From assembly GCA_903932805.1 (NCBI GenBank), contig CAIZHO010000471.1, positions 1 through 11,789 on the forward strand: a stretch of 11,789 nucleotides of DNA, written 5' to 3'. The stretch is from an uncultured Roseiflexaceae bacterium. Its GTDB lineage: Bacteria; Chloroflexota; Chloroflexia; Chloroflexales; Roseiflexaceae. The notes under the pieces are model-generated. The model was not told the DNA's origin. It was given only the letters and a program-made list of their open reading frames with translations, and did not search any database. Both the position numbers and the translations under genes were made by a program. Of the stretch, positions 1 through 6,003 are shown one piece after another. Positions within the stretch are counted from its first letter, which is position 1. Each line of letters starts with the position of its first letter.

Positions 1-555
1 CATGCTAATGATTTTGCGGGCGGTTTTGTCGGATTCGTCTTGGGCGACGCGCTCGATTTCGCGGATGCGGCGTGCCGACTCATCACGTGCTTCGACTTCG
101 ACTTTCGCCAAAATCACCTCGCGCGCTTGGTCTTCGGTGAGACCCGAAATGCGCTCGAGTTCGGTCCGTTGTTGCTGTTTGTACTGATCTGCCTCGGCGT
201 TGGTCAGCTCTGCTTGCCGTTCACGCTGGGTGATTTGGCGTTCGCGTCGTTCAACACCTTCGACTTTGCGATCGAGGGCTTCTTCTTTGCGCGTAATCCG
301 CTCTTCTTGTTGGCGCAAATTTTGTCGGCCTTCGCGCACGTGGTTCTCGGCATCGGTGCGGATGCGCAAGGCCTCATCAGACGCCTGCATTTTGAGTTCT
401 TTGTGTTCGGTGCGAATTGATTCGAGCTTCAGCTGCCATTCGGCTTCGATGCGCGAGATTTGATTCTGGGTGTTGGTTTTATTCATGAACAAAGCGATGC
501 CGAAACCTGCAGCAGCGCCGATGAACAACATAATTATAGACACATACTCATTCAT
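1..555 (-). CDS. rny: Ribonuclease Y, N-terminal part (3' end outside window)
   Basis: This is the first 185 codons of RNase Y, the membrane-anchored endoribonuclease that starts mRNA decay in many bacteria. Reading the minus strand from the ATG at 555-553, residues about 5-22 form one hydrophobic anchor (SIIIMLFIGAAAGFGIALF). A long charged coiled coil follows, rich in E/R/Q/K. The conserved block before the KH domain comes next: ISGLTEDQAREVIL, then ARDESARRIREIE and TARKIISM. The KH and HD domains lie beyond base 1. A good Shine-Dalgarno (GGAAGGG) sits just upstream of the ATG. The frame is open to the window edge, so this is a cut gene and not a pseudogene. It is transcribed alone from the promoter at 645-674. 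Identification rests on anchor, coiled coil and the GLT-x-(E)-A block in family order; the catalytic HD motif is not visible here. Confidence 0.93.
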   Translation of the reverse strand, partial: MNEYVSIIMLFIGAAAGFGIALFMNKTNTQNQISRIEAEWQLKLESIRTEHKELKMQASDEALRIRTDAENHVREGRQNLRQQEERITRKEEALDRKVEGVERRERQITQRERQAELTNAEADQYKQQQRTELERISGLTEDQAREVILAKVEVEARDESARRIREIERVAQDESDKTARKIISM

Positions 556-639
556 CTCGGGCCCTTCCAAGTAAATATATCTTACAGTGATGACGCCTAA
601 AAATTACGACAACCATCGCATATAGTGCCAAAACTGTTT

Positions 640-689
640 GACCTATCTTAACCGTTGACAGATTGTTCTGTCAAGAATCGAGATAGGTC
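640..689. repeat. 50-bp nested palindrome between rny and the DinB gene
   Basis: There are two concentric perfect inverted repeats. The outer arms are GACCTATCT (640-648) and AGATAGGTC (681-689). The inner arms are TTGACAGA (655-662) and TCTGTCAA (667-674) around a TTGT centre. The unpaired stretches between inner and outer arms are exactly 6 nt on both sides (649-654 and 675-680), so the whole element is symmetric. It overlaps the proposed rny promoter, which suggests a double operator. It also lies 33 nt past the stop of the DinB gene read from the right, so it could act as a hairpin terminator for that operon. No strong U-run follows on either strand, which argues against a classic intrinsic terminator. 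Confidence 0.65.
645..674 (-). promoter_or_regulatory. Putative rny promoter (TTGACA-18-TAAGAT)
   Basis: On the minus strand a perfect -35 TTGACA (674-669) is followed after 18 bp by TAAGAT (650-645), which matches four of six bases of the -10 consensus. Transcription would start near 638, giving an untranslated leader of about 80 bases before the rny ATG. Both hexamers fall within the nested palindrome at 640-689, so a repressor binding that dyad would block this promoter. Confidence 0.5.
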
Positions 690-722
690 TTTGCAGTCGC
701 TTATGTGGATTTCGATGGTGAT

Positions 723-1190
723 TCAGCGCATTTTTCGGGCTTCCAACATGCTGTGTTTGACGATGTAATGGAACCACGCAGCTACGGTGAGGGCACCGAA
801 CTGATTGTGCACAATTGTACGGGTGAGTGGCATGCCTGCATCGCTCAGCTCGCTGAACAGTGCGACGCTGTCGCTACGGGTGCGGCTTGCGGCAGTACGC
901 AGATCAGAAAACGATACGTCTTGCGCAGGGACATACACATCAGACTCGTCAGGCGCAGATGGTCCGCTGATGCATTGGCGCAAGCGTGCCTGCGCCCAGC
1001 GTTCGACACCGATAATGTGCCCCAAGAGAGCACGATTTTTGGGCGTGTCTGCGTGTTGCTGAATATAACTGACTAATTCTGGCTGGCTCTGTTCGAGCCG
1101 TTGTAATAACGCTGCTGTGGTTACGCCACGGGTCGGCCGTTCTAACATCAGCCCCGCAACAAAGTGTAAAAGAAAGGGAACAATCGCCAT
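723..1190 (-). CDS. DinB-fold family protein (divergent)
   Basis: A 155-residue predicted soluble protein of the DinB/YfiT-like four-helix-bundle superfamily. Members bind a divalent metal through a His triad, and some act as thiol-dependent transferases; most have no known substrate. Supporting pieces are LLGHIIGVERWAQARL (H58 in the helix-2 position) and the C-terminal AWFHYIVKHSMLEARKMR (H141, H146). The usual closing H-x3-H motif is not intact (H141-x4-H146), so metal binding is less certain than in the second DinB protein of this window. Its ATG (1190-1188) directly abuts the stop codon of the DUF983 gene, which indicates translational coupling. It would be the last gene of the tRNA-Val/DUF983 transcript. 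Superfamily placement is reasonably sure; function is unknown. Confidence 0.72.
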   Translation of the reverse strand: MAIVPFLLHFVAGLMLERPTRGVTTAALLQRLEQSQPELVSYIQQHADTPKNRALLGHIIGVERWAQARLRQCISGPSAPDESDVYVPAQDVSFSDLRTAASRTRSDSVALFSELSDAGMPLTRTIVHNQFGALTVAAWFHYIVKHSMLEARKMR

Positions 1191-1547
1191 TTACACATCC
1201 TCGTTGATTGAACCGGTGATGTACAACACACCAACCCAGAGTGCCCGTGCATGACGGTAGAACAAAACGCCGAATACTGCCATGAAGCCGCCGATCCCCA
1301 AAAGGAGTGTCACCGTTGGAATATTCGTTGTAATTGCCAATACCCCACCGGCGATGGCAATAAGGCACAGAAGTGCCGTGCTGATTGCCATACCGCCCGT
1401 CACTTCGCCGTTATCACGTTCGAAAATAACATTGCAGGTCGGGCAGCGGACATTCATCACAAACAGAGAACGGAACATGCGACCGCGTTGGCACGCAGGA
1501 CATGTGAGCCAAAAAGTCAACCAAAAAACACGTAATACTCGTATCAC
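1191..1547 (-). CDS. DUF983 family zinc-ribbon membrane protein
   Basis: A 118-residue protein of unknown function. It begins with a zinc-ribbon-like module of two CxxC pairs: CPACQRGRMF (C16, C19) and CPTCNVIFER (C35, C38). Two hydrophobic helices follow at about 55-72 and 79-97, with a short polar tail. This order and length match DUF983 (usually about 120-130 residues). The start is GTG (1547-1545), chosen because GAGGTGAG lies just upstream and because the next in-frame ATG would remove the first CxxC pair. It begins 29 bases after the CCA end of tRNA-Val with no terminator between, so it is probably read from the tRNA promoter. Its stop touches the ATG of the DinB gene. Family assignment is confident; biological role is not known. 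Confidence 0.85.
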   Translation of the reverse strand: MIRVLRVFWLTFWLTCPACQRGRMFRSLFVMNVRCPTCNVIFERDNGEVTGGMAISTALLCLIAIAGGVLAITTNIPTVTLLLGIGGFMAVFGVLFYRHARALWVGVLYITGSINEDV

Positions 1548-1576
1548 GTGCTCACCTCAGTTCTCTGTAGTTGGAA

Positions 1577-1653
1577 TGGTGGGCGATAATGGACTCGAAC
1601 CATCGACCTCAACGATGTCAACGTTGCGCTCTAACCAGCTGAGCTAATCGCCC
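1577..1653 (-). tRNA. tRNA-Val(GAC) with encoded CCA
   Basis: The minus strand from 1653 folds into a full cloverleaf. The acceptor GGGCGAT pairs with ATCGCCC. The D arm is GCTC/GAGC. The anticodon stem CAACG/CGTTG carries loop TTGACAT, so the anticodon is GAC (valine, reads GUC/GUU). The T arm is GATGG-TTCGAGT-CCATT with the invariant TTCGA. The discriminator is A at 1580 and CCA is encoded at 1579-1577. It is transcribed from the promoter at 1665-1694 and appears to lead a transcript that continues into the DUF983 gene. Confidence 0.96.
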
Positions 1654-1664
1654 TCACCTACCCA

Positions 1665-1694
1665 ATAGTAGCACGTCGAGAATTGGTTTGTCAA
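1665..1694 (-). promoter_or_regulatory. Strong promoter of tRNA-Val (TTGACA-18-TACTAT)
   Basis: On the minus strand a perfect -35 TTGACA (1694-1689) and -10 TACTAT (1670-1665) are separated by 18 bp. The expected start falls about 5 bases before the mature tRNA end at 1653. The same two hexamers with the same spacer occur upstream of the TPR operon at 7177-7206. It probably also drives the DUF983 and DinB genes. Confidence 0.8.
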
Positions 1695-1787
1695 ATCTGC
1701 GCCGCAGGGACAGCGGATGTCGTAGCGTATCCGCGAGTCGGCGAGTCCATCGACCGTGCGATTGCTACCAACTGCGCACAGGCATGA

Positions 1788-1796
1788 TGGTATAGT
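1788..1796 (+). promoter_or_regulatory. Possible extended -10 element for the chromate-transporter genes
   Basis: TGGTATAGT matches an extended -10 (TGn then TATAGT at 1791-1796), about 75 bases before the proposed start of the CHR gene pair. No convincing -35 lies at the right distance. The rest of the 1695-1868 interval shows only a short hairpin (GCGCT/AGCGC around 1826-1838) and no riboswitch I can recognise. Confidence 0.3.
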
Positions 1797-1868
1797 TTGT
1801 CTGTCCTCGAGAGCCGCCTTAGACGGCGCTGTTAGCGCTCGCACCATACCATGAAAGAGAGGGTTTCG

Positions 1869-2450
1869 ATGTATCGAGAGCGAACCATTTGGAATCTCTT
1901 TCGGCAGTTTGTCACCATCGGCCTGCAATCATTTGGTGGTGGTGCTACCACACTCTATCTGATGCGTCGTGTTTCGGTCGATGAGCAGCACTGGGTCAGC
2001 GATACCGAGTACACAGCGTTTTGGGGAATGGTCCAGATTGCACCGGGTATCAACTTACTCGGTCAGTCGGTATTGATTGGTCACAAGGTCGCCGGATTAC
2101 GTGGATCCCTCATCGCGTTGGCGGGGTTGCTTTTGCCGAGTACCGCGCTCACCGTCGCGATTACGGCTGCATATGCGGTCATTCGGACTAATCCACTGGT
2201 GATGGCTGCGGTCCATGCGATCATCCCCGCTACCGTCGGTATCGGCTGTGTGTTGGCCTACCAGATGCTCAGTCCGGTATTGCAGGCGAGTCGATCCGAA
2301 GGGGTGCGCAGCCTCGTGTTGAGCAGTGTGGTGGTCATTGCAGCACCAGTGTTCTTCATAGTGGTCGGCGTCCCGGCTGTTATCGTGTTGTGGGGAGCGG
2401 GTGTGTGGTGTGCAATGGGCGCTATCTGGATGCGGCGAGGAGCAGTCTAA
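1869..2450 (+). CDS. Chromate transporter (CHR) family, half-size N-type subunit
   Basis: A 193-residue integral membrane protein, one half of a split CHR-family anion transporter. The family was named for chromate efflux, but many members have no tested substrate. Residues 10-30 hold the family's opening motif F-x(2)-F-x(3)-G-x(2)-SFGGG (S21-G25). The second signature is IAPGINLLGQSVLIG at about 57-71, and several hydrophobic helices follow. I place the start at the ATG at 1869 because AGAGAGGG lies five bases upstream. An in-frame ATG at 1851 would add MKERVS but lacks a ribosome site. The stop codon (2448-2450) directly abuts the ATG of the partner gene, as expected for two short CHR proteins that pair in the membrane. 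Family is confident; chromate as substrate is only the name. Confidence 0.87.
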   Translation: MYRERTIWNLFRQFVTIGLQSFGGGATTLYLMRRVSVDEQHWVSDTEYTAFWGMVQIAPGINLLGQSVLIGHKVAGLRGSLIALAGLLLPSTALTVAITAAYAVIRTNPLVMAAVHAIIPATVGIGCVLAYQMLSPVLQASRSEGVRSLVLSSVVVIAAPVFFIVVGVPAVIVLWGAGVWCAMGAIWMRRGAV

Positions 2451-2963
2451 ATGGATCCCATAGAGGTATTTTGGCTGTTTCTCAAAGCAGCACTTTTTTC
2501 GACATCAGGGACCGGTAATCTCCCCATGCTCCATACTGACTTCATCAGCCGCGACTGGGCGAGCGAGCAGATGTTTGCAGAAGCGCTGGCAATCGGCCAA
2601 CTCAGCCCAGGGCCAACCGGGCTTTGGGTACTGAGCTTTGCGTATCTTGTTGATGGACTACGTGGTGTGCTCTTGGCGCTGATTGCCATTACGATACCGC
2701 CGTTATCGGTTATCGGGATCCATGCACTGTACCTGCGATATGGGGAGTACCCGGCTGTTCAAGGGTTTATGCGGGGGTTGATGATTGCGGTGTCGAGCAT
2801 GTTTATTGTGGTGATTATGCAGATTTTTGCACAGAATGGAATTGATGTAGCCACGCTCTGTATTGCATGTGTGGCGGGTGTGCTTACCTGGCGAAAAACT
2901 GTCCCCGTCCCGTTACTGTTGGTTGCTGCCGGGGTTGTTGGAATCCTGTTGAAATCTGCATGA
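2451..2963 (+). CDS. Chromate transporter (CHR) family, half-size C-type subunit
   Basis: A 170-residue membrane protein, the partner of the preceding gene. Near the N-terminus FSTSGTGNLPML takes the place of the FGGG motif. LAIGQLSPGPTGLWVLSFAYLVDG (signature SPGPTG at 52-57) is the classic CHR signature. Four or so hydrophobic segments follow, ending in a short tail. It starts on the base after the upstream stop with no room for its own leader, so translation is probably coupled and the two products are made in equal amounts. Half-size CHR pairs work as heterodimers in opposite membrane orientation in studied cases; that is family knowledge and not shown here. Confidence 0.88.
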   Translation: MDPIEVFWLFLKAALFSTSGTGNLPMLHTDFISRDWASEQMFAEALAIGQLSPGPTGLWVLSFAYLVDGLRGVLLALIAITIPPLSVIGIHALYLRYGEYPAVQGFMRGLMIAVSSMFIVVIMQIFAQNGIDVATLCIACVAGVLTWRKTVPVPLLLVAAGVVGILLKSA

Positions 2964-3041
2964 TGCAGTCGCTGTAATAGCTACAAGATTGAAAAAGTTT
3001 GTAAAATCCAACAACTACTACCTACTACCTACGTATATCTC

Positions 3042-3533
3042 CTAGCGTATTTTGTTTTTGTAGGCATAAAAGATGAAATCTTGGGAGGTTGTTTTTTGGC
3101 CCAGATCATGGAGTGAGCGCAAAATTTGGGCACGGTGGTCGGTGCCGTGATTCACGACCTGCAACAGCACTTGCCAGACTCGGAGTGTTTCGTCTTCACC
3201 TTCGAGCGGGGTTGAATCGAGGATGTAGGGGGTCAGTGAATCGAGATAGATGCGCATCGACGCTTCGACTGCATTCCAATATGCACGAATGCTGTCGTAG
3301 TTGGTAAATTTGGCTGGGTCAAGCGGCGGGGGGAATTCTTCGCCGCGCAAACCGCAAAACCATACCTCATCGACCTCGATCATATGCAGTATTTGGCGCT
3401 GGATAGAACCGCGTGAGTAGCGCCCCGGCTGGGTGAAGGCACCGGTGGTGAGTTTCACGATGTTGTTATCCCAGAGCGCTCGATTCTCTGCGAAGTGATA
3501 TCCGAAATAGTGGCGAAACATTTCTACTGTCAT
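3042..3533 (-). CDS. DinB family protein with complete His triad
   Basis: A 163-residue soluble four-helix-bundle protein. The metal-binding histidines are all visible: H50 in RQILHMIEVDEVW, and H129 and H133 in VVNHGTDHRAQIL, which is the textbook DinB motif. Its role is unknown; relatives include stress-linked and thiol-dependent enzymes. The ATG at 3533-3531 is preceded by GAGGA. The gene starts 15 bases after the stop of the luciferase-like monooxygenase, so the two form an operon. It is clearly different in sequence from the DinB-fold protein at 723-1190, so the pair is not a recent duplication. It converges with the CHR genes; the gap at 2964-3041 contains no clear terminator. Confidence 0.88.
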   Translation of the reverse strand: MTVEMFRHYFGYHFAENRALWDNNIVKLTTGAFTQPGRYSRGSIQRQILHMIEVDEVWFCGLRGEEFPPPLDPAKFTNYDSIRAYWNAVEASMRIYLDSLTPYILDSTPLEGEDETLRVWQVLLQVVNHGTDHRAQILRSLHDLGQKTTSQDFIFYAYKNKIR

Positions 3534-3548
3534 GGCATCCTCGGCATG

Positions 3549-4604
3549 CTAAGGGTGGACGGTTGCGTGTGCAATCTCAACCTGATTGACAAGGGGCGAC
3601 ACCTGCGTCCCGATGAGTTTGATGGCGTTCATGAGTTGGGCGTGCGTGAGCTTGGCATTATCCATTTGGAATGTGAAGCGCGAAATCCCACCGAGTGCCG
3701 CACTATGGCGCAGGATTTTGGCAGCGACGTCTTGGGGATTGCCGACCAACAATGCGCCGAGTGGTCCATTTTGTGCGTTGAAGTGGCCACGGGTGACCGG
3801 CGGCCAGCCACGTTCTTTGCCGATGCGGGTGAACGTCTCGGCATACCCGGGGTAGTACTCTTCAACGGCTTGTTCGTTTGAATCGGCAACGTACCCGAGC
3901 GAATGGATCCCAACGGTGAGTTGTTCGGGAGGATGACCTGCGTGTGCCCCAGCCTTGCGATAGAGGTCGATAAGCGGACGAAAACGGTGCGTCTCACCGC
4001 CGATAATCGCAACCATCAGTGGAATGCCGAGTGTTCCCGCGCGTGCAAAAGAAGCTGGAGTACCGCCGACTCCGAGCCACACGGGGAGTGGAGACTGCAG
4101 CGGCCGTGGATAGACGGGCTGGTTTTGCAGTGCAGGCCGGTACGTACCTGACCAGGTGACGTATTCGTGCGCACGGAGCTGCAAAAGGAGTTCAAGCTTT
4201 TCGGTGAAGAGTGCATCATAGTCATGCAAACTGTATCCAAAGAGCGGGAACGATTCGGTAAATGACCCGCGGCCGACACAGATTTCGGCACGACCCTGCG
4301 AAATCAGATCGAGGGTTGCGAAGTTTTGAAAGACACGTACCGGGTCTGCAGCACTCAACACCGTGACTGCGCTCGAGAGGCGTATGCGCTTTGTTCGTGC
4401 TGCAGCGGCTGCCAGAATGACAATGTTCGCAGAATCGAGGAATTCTTTGCGATAGTGCTCGCCAATTGCAAAGATATCGAGGCCCATCTCGTCTGCATAC
4501 TGTATGCGGTCGAGGAGTTCTGCTAGGGCAACTGCGTCATCTGTGGCTACGCGTGTCGCCAGCGGGGTGCTGGTTGCAGCGAAGCTGTCGATGCCTATTT
4601 CCAC
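3549..4604 (-). CDS. LLM-class flavin-dependent monooxygenase (Atu2307/SP_0267-like)
   Basis: A 351-residue TIM-barrel oxidoreductase of the bacterial luciferase superfamily, expected to use reduced FMN; the substrate is unknown. It starts MEIGIDSF. Family blocks are ADEMGLDIFAIGEHYRKEF (37-55), RIRLSSAVTVLSAADPVRVFQ (73-93), GRAEICVGRGSFTESFPLFGY (104-124) and PLPVWLGVGG. The GRGSFTESFPLFGY block and overall length fit the Atu2307/SP_0267 subgroup as I remember it. The start is GTG (4604-4602) with AAAGGA seven bases upstream; no ATG fits. It is first in an operon with the His-triad DinB protein and is divergent from a second luciferase-family gene. Superfamily is certain, subgroup likely, reaction unknown. 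Confidence 0.9.
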   Translation of the reverse strand: MEIGIDSFAATSTPLATRVATDDAVALAELLDRIQYADEMGLDIFAIGEHYRKEFLDSANIVILAAAAARTKRIRLSSAVTVLSAADPVRVFQNFATLDLISQGRAEICVGRGSFTESFPLFGYSLHDYDALFTEKLELLLQLRAHEYVTWSGTYRPALQNQPVYPRPLQSPLPVWLGVGGTPASFARAGTLGIPLMVAIIGGETHRFRPLIDLYRKAGAHAGHPPEQLTVGIHSLGYVADSNEQAVEEYYPGYAETFTRIGKERGWPPVTRGHFNAQNGPLGALLVGNPQDVAAKILRHSAALGGISRFTFQMDNAKLTHAQLMNAIKLIGTQVSPLVNQVEIAHATVHP

Positions 4605-4653
4605 GCAGTGATCCTTTCACTTCCACCGATGCACATTCGTATGATTTTTCTAT

Positions 4654-4682
4654 TATATACATCTTACATTGAGGAGTGTTCA
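4654..4682 (-). promoter_or_regulatory. Putative promoter of the LLM/DinB operon
   Basis: On the minus strand TGAACA (4682-4677) stands 17 bp from TATATA (4659-4654). A perfect TATAAT overlaps it at 4657-4652 (19-bp spacer). The start would be about 40 bases before the GTG. The -35 lies inside the spacer of the opposing promoter at 4669-4698, so the two cannot be occupied freely at once. Confidence 0.45.
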
Positions 4683-4698
4683 TTTGAATAGGTATACT
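4669..4698 (+). promoter_or_regulatory. Putative promoter of the Mer-like oxidoreductase gene
   Basis: TTGAGG (4669-4674) and TATACT (4693-4698) are separated by 18 bp, giving a leader of about 30 bases before the ATG at 4737. It overlaps the opposing promoter of the first luciferase-family gene. Confidence 0.5.
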
Positions 4699-4736
4699 AC
4701 CAACATTGCAGATGACGAATGAATGACAGGTGAGCA

Positions 4737-5738
4737 ATGCGCTTCTCGATACGATTCAACAATGACCGTCCGGTACGCGAGTACATGGCATTGGCACAGG
4801 CTGCAGAGGCTGCAGGATTCGATCAATTTTGGGTCAGTGATGATTTGTTCTTGTATGGGGTATGGCCCATCCTCGCGAGTTGTGCGACGGTGACCGAGCG
4901 TATCCACCTCGGTACGTGCATTGTTAATCCGTACACGATGCATCCCGCCGAAATGGCAATGCAAGCGATTGCATTAGACGAGTTATCGGGTGGCCGGGCG
5001 CTCCTCGGCATCGGCGCGGGGGCGGGGGATTTTTTGGGGTGGGTGGGCTTGCCCCAAGAGCGCCCATTGACGCGGATAATCGAGACAATCGCTGTGCTCC
5101 GCGCGTTGTTTGCGGGTGAGCGTGTGGCGCATGCGGGGGCAGAGTTGGGAGCATGGAGCAGCGATGCATACATGCGTACTCCGACTCGTCAGATCCCGAT
5201 TTATTTGGGGGCGATGAGCCCCAAAATGCTGGAAGCGATTGGTGCACATGCCGATGGCGGGCTACCGTTGCTGTTCCCCCCTGAACACTATGCAATGGCA
5301 CGCAATCTGGTCGACAAAGGCATCGCCGCGGCGCATCGTGATCCCGCGAGTGTCGATATGGCAGCCTGCATTTGGATTTCGGTGGGGCCAGATACCGCGG
5401 CTGCCGAGGCGGTGCTCCGTCACAAAATTGCCTATTATGGACATGCGTTGAGCGATACGATTTTGGCCAATCTGGGGGTACCGCGGTCAGCTTTCGTCCC
5501 GATTGAACATGCCATGCAACACGACCACGACGAGGCCCGCGCCTGTGCATTGGTGACCCCCGAGATGTTGCGTATCGGGATCACGGGGTCGGGGAGCGAT
5601 GTGTTGCCTCGGTTGAAAGCGATGGTGGCAGCGGGTGCCACGCATATCAGCTTTGGTCCTCCGCTCGGGCCGGATCCACTCCGTGCCATCGAGATCCTGG
5701 GTACAGAAGTCTTGCCTGCACTGCGGCAGATGGCGTAG
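4737..5738 (+). CDS. LLM-class oxidoreductase, Mer-like (possibly F420-dependent)
   Basis: A 333-residue TIM-barrel protein of the luciferase superfamily, closest in pattern to 5,10-methylenetetrahydromethanopterin reductase (Mer) and other F420-dependent members. Visible blocks are FDQFWVSDDLFL (28-39), RIHLGTCIVNPYTMHPAEMAM (55-75), DELSGGRALLGIGAGAGDFLG (81-101) and PIYLGAMSPKMLEAIGAHADG. The VNPYTMHP and GIGAG blocks mirror Mer. Cofactor choice between F420 and FMN cannot be settled by eye. The ATG has AGGTGAG just upstream. The gene is single and ends before a strong hairpin. It shares little with the divergent luciferase-family neighbour beyond the fold, so they are different subfamilies. 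Confidence 0.87.
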   Translation: MRFSIRFNNDRPVREYMALAQAAEAAGFDQFWVSDDLFLYGVWPILASCATVTERIHLGTCIVNPYTMHPAEMAMQAIALDELSGGRALLGIGAGAGDFLGWVGLPQERPLTRIIETIAVLRALFAGERVAHAGAELGAWSSDAYMRTPTRQIPIYLGAMSPKMLEAIGAHADGGLPLLFPPEHYAMARNLVDKGIAAAHRDPASVDMAACIWISVGPDTAAAEAVLRHKIAYYGHALSDTILANLGVPRSAFVPIEHAMQHDHDEARACALVTPEMLRIGITGSGSDVLPRLKAMVAAGATHISFGPPLGPDPLRAIEILGTEVLPALRQMA

Positions 5739-5747
5739 AACGCATAC

Positions 5748-5783
5748 ACAGACCCCCGATTGCACCTGCAATCGGGGGTCTGT
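5748..5783. terminator. Perfect 16-bp hairpin between convergent genes
   Basis: Arms ACAGACCCCCGATTGC (5748-5763) and GCAATCGGGGGTCTGT (5768-5783) pair without mismatch around an ACCT loop. It begins 9 bases after the stop of the Mer-like gene and ends 4 bases from the stop of the TPR gene on the other strand. It is well placed as a bidirectional terminator. The T-rich tail is short (TGGTTTA on plus) and poor on minus. Confidence 0.82.
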
Positions 5784-5787
5784 TGGT

Positions 5788-6003
5788 TTACTCAGCGAGG
5801 CGATGTGCAGCAGCGGCTTTGGCGAGGAAGTGGGTCATCTCGTCGTTGTCATGGGCAACCGTAGCGAGTGCAGACCATACTTTGGGATTGTCTGGGTAGA
5901 CATCACTCAACACTTCAAGTAACGCACGCGCACGTTTGTGATCGCCCTCGCGATACAGTCGATTGACGGTTTTGAGGAGCACCTGGGCTTCGGCATCAGA
6001 CAT
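5788..6003 (-). CDS. Small TPR-repeat protein
   Basis: A 71-residue acidic/helical protein with about one and a half TPR-like units: VNRLYREGDHKRARALLEVLSDVYPDNPKVWSALATVA (13-50). No signal peptide or membrane segment is visible. Its ATG (6003-6001) overlaps the TAA of the preceding TPR membrane protein by one base (TAATG), so translation is coupled. The repeat resembles the N-terminal TPR of that neighbour, so it may bind the same partner or be a duplicate of that domain. Function is unknown. Confidence 0.75.
   Translation of the reverse strand: MSDAEAQVLLKTVNRLYREGDHKRARALLEVLSDVYPDNPKVWSALATVAHDNDEMTHFLAKAAAAHRLAE

Noticed and set aside
40..420. Plus-strand open frame of 126 codons at the left edge, rich in Phe and Leu
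   Set aside because: It is the mirror of the RNase Y coiled coil, whose E/K-rich codons read as Phe/Leu on the other strand. The minus-strand protein matches a known family.
2956..2968. Hairpin CTGCA-TGA-TGCAG at the stop of the second CHR gene as a terminator
   Set aside because: The stem is only five base pairs, it overlaps the stop codon, and no T-run follows.
3016..3032. Short tandem repeat of TACTACC (about 2.4 copies) in the convergent gap
   Set aside because: It is too short to distinguish from chance and has no structure linking it to a CRISPR array, iteron or regulatory site.
4924..5550. Minus-strand open frame of 208 codons opposite the Mer-like gene
   Set aside because: The translation is Pro/Arg/His/Cys-rich with no recognisable motif, and the plus-strand reading gives a clear luciferase-superfamily protein.
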